Source of the DNA: an uncultured Capnocytophaga sp.
GTDB lineage: Bacteria; Bacteroidota; Bacteroidia; Flavobacteriales; Flavobacteriaceae
DNA: 7,318 nucleotides
Direction of reading: 5' to 3'
NCBI GenBank assembly: GCA_915070235.1
Contig: CAJZFM010000101.1
Location: forward strand, 1 to 7,318
Shown here: piece by piece, positions 1 to 4,603 of the stretch
How the letters are laid out: each line of letters starts with the position of its first letter
Numbering within the stretch: the stretch's first letter is position 1
Translations under genes and position numbers: made by a program
The notes under the pieces: model-generated
Told to the model about the DNA's origin: nothing
What the model saw: the letters and a program-made list of their open reading frames with translations, nothing else
Database searches by the model: none

Positions 1-995
1 AGACCTTTGCCGATGAACGCATGTTGGACTTCTGTACGCCTGTGCTCTTTGCCTCGAACAAAGTCATTGCTTTTGGAAAAAAACAATTTGGCATTGATTT
101 CACCTACAATGGCATCGTGCACCTGAACTCTATTATTGACCACAAACTCAATGTCATGAATATATGGCGGGAGCTTCCCACTATCCAGTTGGGCACCCCT
201 ACCCCTGAGAGTGGTCAGTGTGCTTTGGACTCTCTCACAGCAGCAGTGGCTGCACTGAAGGATGGCTCGGTAGATGTACTAGTAACCGCCCCTATCAATA
301 AGAAAAATATCCAATCCGAGAGTTTTCACTTCCCTGGACATACCGACTACTTAGCACAAGAGCTAGCAGGCGATAGCCTGATGTTCATGGTATCGGACGA
401 GCTACGTGTGGGGCTACTCACTGACCATGTACCTCTCAAAGATGTCGTAAAGCATATAACTCCAGCCCTAGTCGAGAAAAAAATCCGCCTTATGGAAGCC
501 TCTTTGCGTATGGATTTTGGTATTATTCGCCCTAAAATAGCTGTCTTAGGTATCAATCCCCACTGCGGAGACCAAGGCGTTATAGGCAATGAGGAAGAGA
601 GAATCATACACCCTGTGGTGCAAAAGCTCTACAAAGAAGGCATCTTAGTCTTCGGTACTTACAGTGCTGATAGCTTCTTTGTCTCTGACTATAAGCACTT
701 TGACGGAATCATCGCCCCTTATCACGACCAAGGACTCATTCCTTTCAAGATGATGTCCTTCGGCAAGGGGGTCAACTTCACCGCTGGACTTTCTAAAGTA
801 CGTACCTCCCCTGACCATGGTACCGCCTATGCGATCGCTGACAAAGGTATCGCCGACGAAAGTTCCTTCCGCCAAGCCGTCTATACCGCTATAGACATAT
901 ACAGAAGAAGAGCTGAGAACGAGGAGCTTATCGCCAATGCCTTAGACGTTAATAGCTTAGACAAAGGATTTTTGTCTAAAGAGAAGGGAGACTAA
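1..995 (+). CDS. pdxA: 4-hydroxythreonine-4-phosphate dehydrogenase, 5'-truncated by window edge
   Basis: PdxA oxidises 4-phosphohydroxy-L-threonine with NAD(P)+; the product decarboxylates to 3-amino-2-oxopropyl phosphate, which PdxJ uses to make pyridoxine 5'-phosphate (cytoplasmic, DXP-dependent vitamin B6 route). The reading frame is open from base 3 (TFADER then Met at 21), so the Met at 21 is internal and roughly 25 N-terminal residues lie outside the window. Counting from that Met, the three family metal-ligand histidines are visible: H136 in TDHVPLKD, H181 in INPHCGDQG and H235 in APYHDQGLIPFK. Their spacing of 45 and 54 residues closely matches E. coli H166, H211 and H266 (45 and 55). 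Also present are PGHTDYLAQ (105-113) and SPDHGTAYAIADKG (263-276), both typical of the family. It stops at TAA 993-995. No hairpin terminator follows directly. Identity is very secure; the true start cannot be seen. Confidence 0.96.
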   Translation, partial: TFADERMLDFCTPVLFASNKVIAFGKKQFGIDFTYNGIVHLNSIIDHKLNVMNIWRELPTIQLGTPTPESGQCALDSLTAAVAALKDGSVDVLVTAPINKKNIQSESFHFPGHTDYLAQELAGDSLMFMVSDELRVGLLTDHVPLKDVVKHITPALVEKKIRLMEASLRMDFGIIRPKIAVLGINPHCGDQGVIGNEEERIIHPVVQKLYKEGILVFGTYSADSFFVSDYKHFDGIIAPYHDQGLIPFKMMSFGKGVNFTAGLSKVRTSPDHGTAYAIADKGIADESSFRQAVYTAIDIYRRRAENEELIANALDVNSLDKGFLSKEKGD

Positions 996-998
996 CAA

Positions 999-1019
999 TA
1001 ATTGTCAATTGTTAATTGT
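999..1019 (+). repeat. Three tandem YAATTGT heptanucleotides
   Basis: Starting four bases after the pdxA stop, three heptamers run head to tail: TAATTGT (999-1005), CAATTGT (1006-1012) and TAATTGT (1013-1019). Only the first base varies (T or C). The same unit appears on the opposite strand at the other end of this spacer, and a related unit occurs in tandem at 4481-4515. The function is unknown. The units are seen directly; calling them a repeat family is inference. Confidence 0.75.
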
Positions 1020-1118
1020 TTATTCCCTAAATCCCAAAAATTAAGGAACTACCAAATGATTAATTAACAATTTGACTCATCAACTTATTAATAATTAACC
1101 ATTAACAATTAACAATTG
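1006..1118. repeat. 15-bp perfect inverted repeat bounding the pdxA-transporter spacer
   Basis: The left arm at 1006-1020 (CAATTGTTAATTGTT) is the exact reverse complement of 1104-1118. The arms enclose 83 bases of AT-rich sequence with no evident gene. The right arm ends five bases before the transporter ATG at 1124, so in a transcript running through from pdxA the two arms could pair and lie next to the start codon. The arms are made of the YAATTGT heptamers, so the inversion may follow from oppositely oriented heptad tracks rather than from a transposon end. I see no convincing target-site duplication. The remainder of the 996-1123 spacer shows no clear TAnnTTTG promoter. Confidence 0.7.
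1084..1118 (-). repeat. Five tandem YAATNNN heptanucleotides
   Basis: Read on the minus strand from 1118 down to 1084, the sequence divides into five in-phase heptamers: CAATTGT, TAATTGT, TAATGGT, TAATTAT and TAATAAG. The first two are identical to units at 1006-1019; the later ones keep YAAT but drift in the last three bases. The array lies directly ahead of the transporter start codon, where Bacteroidota genes lack a Shine-Dalgarno site and AT-rich leaders are favourable for initiation. A degenerate further pair (AAATTGT, TAATTAA) can be read on the minus strand at 1073-1060, out of phase with the main array. Confidence 0.65.
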
Positions 1119-1123
1119 TATTT

Positions 1124-2800
1124 ATGGACTGGTTTTATAACTTAATGACCAACCACGAGAGTGTGGCCTATACGGTGATCATCTATAGTATTGTCATTGC
1201 CGCAGGGGTAGCACTGGGAAAAGTCCGAATCGGGGGTATTTCTTTCGGTATTGCTTGTGTGCTTTTCACAGGTATTGCAGCCTCTCATTTTGGCTTCACT
1301 ATCAATGGGGAAGTACAACATTTCGTAAAGGAATTCGGACTAATCCTCTTTGTCTATACCATTGGACTACAAGTAGGCCCTGGATTCTTTGCCTCCTTCC
1401 AGCGGGAAGGGATTAAGTTCAACGCCTTGGCGGTATTGGCCGTATCGCTATGTATGCTCTCGGTGATTGTCATTCACTACCTCACTGGGATTGATATGCC
1501 TACTATGGTAGGTATCATGTCTGGAGCAGTAACCAATACCCCTGGACTGGGAGCCGCACAAGCCACCCTAAGCGATTTAGGCGCTACTGTATCCGACTCG
1601 GTACTCTCCACAGGCTATGCAGTGGCCTATCCTTTCGGGGTGCTGGGGATTATCCTTGTAATGCTCGGCATGAAAGCGCTACTGAAGATCAATATAGAAG
1701 CCGAAAAGCGACTACACAGTTTTCGCCATCGTGGGGAGCATTCTACCATTGTACGAGTAGCCTTTGAATTGGAAAATCCTGCCCTATTTGGCAAGCAAGT
1801 TAGTATTATTCACCAGACCTTAGACTTCAACTTTATCTGCTCGCGTATCTTCAAAAATGGAGAAGTGATTTTGGCCAATGACCATATCACCTTGGACAAA
1901 GGGGACATCATTCTTTTTGTCGTAGATAAGCAATATAGCGAAAAACTGAGCACTCTCATCGGGGCTTCAGTCAAGACCGAAGAATACTTCCCTGAGGCTA
2001 CCAGCGAAAAGAAATTCATCTCTCGCCGTATCAATGTTACCCAAAAGGAAGCCTATACCAAGAAGCTATCCGAGATGAATATCTATGGCCGTTTTGGAGT
2101 TACTGTAACCCGTGTATATAGAGCAGGGATTGAGTTTGTTGCCTCTCCTGATACCAAGTTACAATTTGGTGATACCATTACTGTCGTGGGCAGTGAAGAG
2201 CATCTAAAAATAGCTACCAAAGAATTTGGTAACTCCAAGAAACGCCTAAGCACTCCTCATATAGCCGAACTCTTCTTAGGAATCACCTTAGGGGTCTTGG
2301 TCGGCAGTATTCCTTTCCATATCCCAGGGGTACCTGTACCTGTGAAATTAGGCTTGGCAGGCGGGCCGCTGATCGTGGCTATTCTCATCAGCCGCTATGG
2401 CGGACGTCTTTCGGTTACTCACTATGTGTCCCAAAGTGCCAACCTGATGATTCGTGAAATAGGAATTGTCCTCTTCTTAGCCAGTGTAGGCTTAGATGCA
2501 GGTAAGAGTTTTATAAAGACCCTCACCGAGGGCGATGGCTTCTTATGGATGGGACTGGGTGCTATTATCACCTTAGTACCTCTGGTAGTTACCGCTTGGC
2601 TTTCCCGCTGGAAGGGTAAGCTCAACTACTTAGAGACTTGTGGGCTTTTGGCAGGTGCCTCCACCGACCCTCCTGCTTTGGCCTTTGCTAACGACATGAC
2701 AAGCTCTGATGTACCTGCTCTTACATATGCTAGTATCTATCCGCTTACGACCTTTTTGCGTATTATGGTCGCCCAGTTACTGATTGTTTTCTTTGTATAG
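1124..2800 (+). CDS. AspT/YidE-YbjL family putative transporter with two RCK_C-like domains
   Basis: This is an inner-membrane protein of the aspartate:alanine exchanger family (AAEx); at 558 residues it has the length of E. coli YidE and YbjL. The membrane part is duplicated. The first half (about 15-188) carries GLILFVYTIGLQVGPGFF at 72-89 and SGAVTNTPGLGAAQ at 133-146. The second half (about 378-558) carries the matching GIVLFLASVGLDAGKSFI at 447-464 and AGASTDPPALAFAN at 510-523. Between them lie two soluble modules resembling TrkA-C/RCK_C domains (about 205-285 and 296-365), each with the pattern of a variable hydrophobic core followed by GDII or GDTI. The substrate is not readable from sequence: AspT itself exchanges aspartate for alanine, but most relatives are uncharacterised. 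ATG 1124 fits the expected start of the first hydrophobic region and has an AT-rich leader without Shine-Dalgarno. It converges on the methyltransferase gene. Confidence 0.9.
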   Translation: MDWFYNLMTNHESVAYTVIIYSIVIAAGVALGKVRIGGISFGIACVLFTGIAASHFGFTINGEVQHFVKEFGLILFVYTIGLQVGPGFFASFQREGIKFNALAVLAVSLCMLSVIVIHYLTGIDMPTMVGIMSGAVTNTPGLGAAQATLSDLGATVSDSVLSTGYAVAYPFGVLGIILVMLGMKALLKINIEAEKRLHSFRHRGEHSTIVRVAFELENPALFGKQVSIIHQTLDFNFICSRIFKNGEVILANDHITLDKGDIILFVVDKQYSEKLSTLIGASVKTEEYFPEATSEKKFISRRINVTQKEAYTKKLSEMNIYGRFGVTVTRVYRAGIEFVASPDTKLQFGDTITVVGSEEHLKIATKEFGNSKKRLSTPHIAELFLGITLGVLVGSIPFHIPGVPVPVKLGLAGGPLIVAILISRYGGRLSVTHYVSQSANLMIREIGIVLFLASVGLDAGKSFIKTLTEGDGFLWMGLGAIITLVPLVVTAWLSRWKGKLNYLETCGLLAGASTDPPALAFANDMTSSDVPALTYASIYPLTTFLRIMVAQLLIVFFV

Positions 2801-2834
2801 AATAAACCATATAAAAACAATAAATGTGATATAT

Positions 2835-2858
2835 AAAAAAGACGCAATAATTGCGTCT
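2835..2858 (-). terminator. Rho-independent terminator of the map-methyltransferase operon
   Basis: An 8-bp perfect stem (2840-2847 with 2851-2858, sequence AGACGCAA / TTGCGTCT) closes a 3-base TAA loop. On the minus strand it is followed at once by a run of Ts (complement of A2835-2840), which is the intrinsic terminator layout. It lies about 20 bases beyond the methyltransferase stop at 2878, the right place to end this leftward operon. On the plus strand there is no T run behind it, so it should act mainly leftward. Confidence 0.8.
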
Positions 2859-2866
2859 CTACCTAT

Positions 2867-2911
2867 AATACTCCCTACTACTTAGAGCAGATAGGGAGTA
2901 TTTCATTTTTT
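2867..2911 (+). terminator. Candidate terminator for the transporter gene, overlapping the methyltransferase 3' end
   Basis: An 11-bp perfect inverted repeat pairs 2867-2877 (AATACTCCCTA) with 2892-2902 (TAGGGAGTATT) around a 14-base loop. On the plus strand it is followed by TCA and then six Ts at 2906-2911, so it can serve as an intrinsic terminator for the rightward transporter gene that stops at 2800. The loop contains the stop codon of the opposing methyltransferase and the right arm lies in its last codons, so one stretch serves two purposes. The gap before the T run makes it less than ideal. Confidence 0.6.
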
Positions 2912-3639
2912 ACCAATCGGTATTTTTCTATTTCCTCGGCGGTGGCTACCTCCGTGCAGGGCAAGGGCAACACCGAAAAGCCTATACTACGCAGTTTGTC
3001 AAAGTAATCCATACCATAGATGCGCACATGGTCATATTGTCCAAAAATACGCGCCCGCTCCTTGGGGTCGGTAATAGAATCATCGGCAAAGGTCTCTGCC
3101 CGCTCTATCTCTTGGGGTACTTGGAAGATCCCCCAACCGCCTTTCTTGAGCACTCGGTAGAGCTCTCGCATGGCCTGCGTATCATCGGGGATATGCTCTA
3201 AGACATGGTTGCAGAGAACCACATCAAACTGCTCATTCTCAAACGGTAAAGCACAGATATCCGCTTTCACATCAGCCAAGGGCGAATATAGGTCGGAGGT
3301 GATATACTCCAAATTAGCCTGCTGCCTAAACCGCTTATAAAACGCTTGTTCTGGGGCGATATGCAACACCCTGAGTGGTGCAGAAAAAAAATCTGTTTTC
3401 CGTTTGAGATACAGCCACAACAACCTATGTCGCTCCAGCGAAAGCGTAGAGGGCGAGAGTACCCCCTCGCGCACCTTGCCATAGCCATAGGGCAGAAAAG
3501 TACGGAAGCTACGCCCATCTATCGGATCGGTATAGCGATCACCCTTGTAATAAAACGCCAAGAGCGGCCGCACCCAATAGCTGGCACGAATAAGCCAAGG
3601 GCGTGGAATGGTATTGAGTATCGTCTTAATCAGCCGCAT
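2878..3639 (-). CDS. Class I SAM-dependent methyltransferase, function unassigned
   Basis: The 253-residue protein has a Rossmann-type methyltransferase core. Motif I is RVLHIAPEQ (90-98), where the usual GxGxG glycine loop is replaced by HIAPE; SDLY (115-118) follows at the second strand. The acidic/core motif is ADICALPFENEQFDVVLCNHVLEHIPDD (126-153, given here in two parts: ADICALPFENEQ and FDVVLCNHVLEHIPDD), and LKKGGWGIFQVP (164-175) is the post-core strand typical of Methyltransf_11 proteins. The N-terminal 85 residues hold a basic, partly hydrophobic segment and a DGRSFRTFLPYG block (41-52). The start at 3639 is supported by TAATG overlap with the map stop: the A of its ATG is the last base of the map TAA, implying translational coupling. 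The substrate cannot be told from sequence. A terminator follows at 2835-2858. Confidence 0.85.
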   Translation of the reverse strand: MRLIKTILNTIPRPWLIRASYWVRPLLAFYYKGDRYTDPIDGRSFRTFLPYGYGKVREGVLSPSTLSLERHRLLWLYLKRKTDFFSAPLRVLHIAPEQAFYKRFRQQANLEYITSDLYSPLADVKADICALPFENEQFDVVLCNHVLEHIPDDTQAMRELYRVLKKGGWGIFQVPQEIERAETFADDSITDPKERARIFGQYDHVRIYGMDYFDKLRSIGFSVLPLPCTEVATAEEIEKYRLVKNEILPICSK

Positions 3640-4445
3640 TATTTATACAAAAATTCGTCTTCCTCGTGGCTTTCTATCCCCAAAGCCTCATAGATATACT
3701 TGAAAGTAGAAAGCAACTTAGGCTTGCCATCTACCAGTGCTACATCATGCTCAAAGTGTGCCGATGGCTTACCATCGCGGGTGAGAATCGTCCAGCCATC
3801 GCGCAATTGGTTGATGTTCTTAGTCCCCATATTGATCATCGGTTCTATAGCTACCACCATACCCTCAACAAACTTCTTTCCGCGGCCTCGCTTGCCATAG
3901 TTAGGCATTTCGGGGTCTTCGTGCATTTTGGTACCTACTCCATGACCTACCAGCTCGCGTACCACTCCATATCCATGCTTTTCGCAATACGTCTGTATGG
4001 CATAGCCTACGTCCTCTACCCTATTGCCGAGCTTGAACTCACGAATACCTATGTAGAGTGATTCCTTGGTTACCTTCAGCAGCTGTGCCACCTCAGAACT
4101 TACCTCCCCTACAGGGAATGTATAAGCATGGTCACCATAGTAACCATTCTTCAGTGCCCCACAGTCTATGGAGATAATATCCCCTTCCTGCAAAGGCTTG
4201 TTGTTAGGAATCCCATGTACCACCTGAGCATTGGGACTCACACAGAGTGTATTAGGAAAATCATATAAGCCCAAGAAACCAGGTTTAGCCCCCTGAGAGC
4301 GAATATAATCCTCAGCCAATTTGTCTAAATATAAGGTAGTTACCCCAGGTTTTATTTCCTTGGCCAACATGCCTAAGGTACGAGAGACCACTTGGGCACT
4401 CTCGTACATAATCTCTATTTGTTCTTTTGTTTTTACCTTGATCAT
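3639..4445 (-). CDS. map: Methionine aminopeptidase, type I
   Basis: Map removes the initiator methionine from nascent proteins whose second residue is small, acting in the cytosol at the ribosome; it is normally essential. With Met at 4445 as residue 1 the protein has 268 residues, the usual type I length. All five metal ligands are present: D94 and D105 (IDCGALKNGYYGDH), H168 (VGHGVG), E201 (AIEPM) and E232 (FEHD). The gaps of 11, 63, 33 and 31 are exactly those of E. coli D97, D108, H171, E204 and E235. H77 in VVHGIPN and H175 in MHEDP are the other conserved active-site histidines. The frame stays open to a TTG at 4490, but that would start inside the repeat array and upstream of the predicted promoter; MIKVKTKEQIEIM is the normal family N-terminus. 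It is the first gene of a two-gene operon with the methyltransferase. Confidence 0.96.
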   Translation of the reverse strand: MIKVKTKEQIEIMYESAQVVSRTLGMLAKEIKPGVTTLYLDKLAEDYIRSQGAKPGFLGLYDFPNTLCVSPNAQVVHGIPNNKPLQEGDIISIDCGALKNGYYGDHAYTFPVGEVSSEVAQLLKVTKESLYIGIREFKLGNRVEDVGYAIQTYCEKHGYGVVRELVGHGVGTKMHEDPEMPNYGKRGRGKKFVEGMVVAIEPMINMGTKNINQLRDGWTILTRDGKPSAHFEHDVALVDGKPKLLSTFKYIYEALGIESHEEDEFLYK

Positions 4446-4466
4446 GGATTGAACTTTACAAACGCG

Positions 4467-4474
4467 CAAAAGTA
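4467..4474 (-). promoter_or_regulatory. Predicted -7 element (TACTTTTG) of the map promoter
   Basis: On the minus strand TACTTTTG is an exact match to the Bacteroidota -7 consensus TAnnTTTG. It ends 21 bases before the map ATG at 4445, which predicts a short leader of roughly 15 nucleotides. I find no good TTG at the usual 19-20 base distance; the only nearby TTG (in the heptad array) is about 13 bases away. The -33 region would therefore fall within the YAATGAG repeats. Confidence 0.6.
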
Positions 4475-4480
4475 CGAAAT

Positions 4481-4515
4481 TAATGAGCAATGAGTAATGA
4501 GTAATGAGTAATTAA
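4481..4515 (+). repeat. Five tandem YAATNNN heptanucleotides (TAATGAG type)
   Basis: Heptamers run without interruption: TAATGAG (4481-4487), CAATGAG (4488-4494), TAATGAG (4495-4501), TAATGAG (4502-4508) and TAATTAA (4509-4515). As in the 999-1019 array, the second unit differs only by C for T at the first base. The array covers the region where the -33 box of the leftward map promoter should be and lies about 35-70 bases upstream of the rightward receptor -7 element, so changes in copy number would alter spacing in both. The units are seen directly; any regulatory effect is inference. Confidence 0.85.
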
Positions 4516-4548
4516 CTTTTTGATAACTTATAATTCCCGAAAATGTAT

Positions 4549-4556
4549 TATTTTTG
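4549..4556 (+). promoter_or_regulatory. Predicted -7 element (TATTTTTG) of the TonB receptor promoter
   Basis: TATTTTTG matches the Bacteroidota -7 consensus TAnnTTTG and is followed by CAGC, placing a probable transcription start near 4561-4563 and a leader of about 40 nucleotides before ATG 4604. The nearest upstream TTTG is at 4519-4522, with a 26-base gap, longer than the usual 19-20 bases. The -33 part is therefore poor, as might be expected of an activated or otherwise controlled promoter. Confidence 0.6.
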
Positions 4557-4569
4557 CAGCCTGAAATTG

Positions 4570-4592
4570 TTATTTTGAATTAGTTTAAATAA
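4570..4592. promoter_or_regulatory. Imperfect palindrome, candidate operator upstream of the receptor gene
   Basis: A 23-base AT-rich imperfect palindrome has outer arms TTATTT (4570-4575) and AAATAA (4587-4592), and 8 of 11 base pairs match. It lies just after the predicted transcription start and 11 bases before the receptor ATG, a position where a bound repressor would block transcription. Iron-chelate receptor genes are commonly Fur-controlled, so Fur is the natural suspect, but the sequence does not closely match the E. coli Fur box and the region is so AT-rich that chance symmetry is possible. Confidence 0.3.
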
Positions 4593-4603
4593 TCATTGTT
4601 TAT

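Noticed and set aside
347..607. Open frame on the minus strand inside pdxA (similarly 645-875)
   Set aside because: It lies fully antisense to a well-conserved enzyme, has no leader or promoter of its own and gives a protein without recognisable features.
1006..1118. Insertion sequence or transposon remnant
   Set aside because: No transposase fragment and no convincing target-site duplication; the arms are built of heptad repeats, so the inverted repeat has a simpler explanation unless other genomic copies exist.
1124..2800. Potassium uptake protein, suggested by the TrkA-C/RCK_C-like domains
   Set aside because: The membrane halves carry the duplicated AspT/YidE motifs (TNTPGLGAAQ and STDPPALAFAN), not a Trk/Ktr selectivity filter; RCK_C domains are normal in this exchanger family.
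3346..4061. Open frames on the plus strand opposite the methyltransferase and map (3346-3693, 3666-4061)
   Set aside because: They are shadows of two coding sequences whose motifs are intact; the translations show no family features.
4446..4490. A 15-residue N-terminal extension of Map starting from TTG at 4490
   Set aside because: It would begin inside the heptad array and upstream of the predicted map -7 element at 4467-4474; the ATG at 4445 gives the normal family N-terminus and length.
4481..4515. CRISPR-like array
   Set aside because: The units are 7 bases long, directly adjacent, with no spacers and no cas genes nearby.
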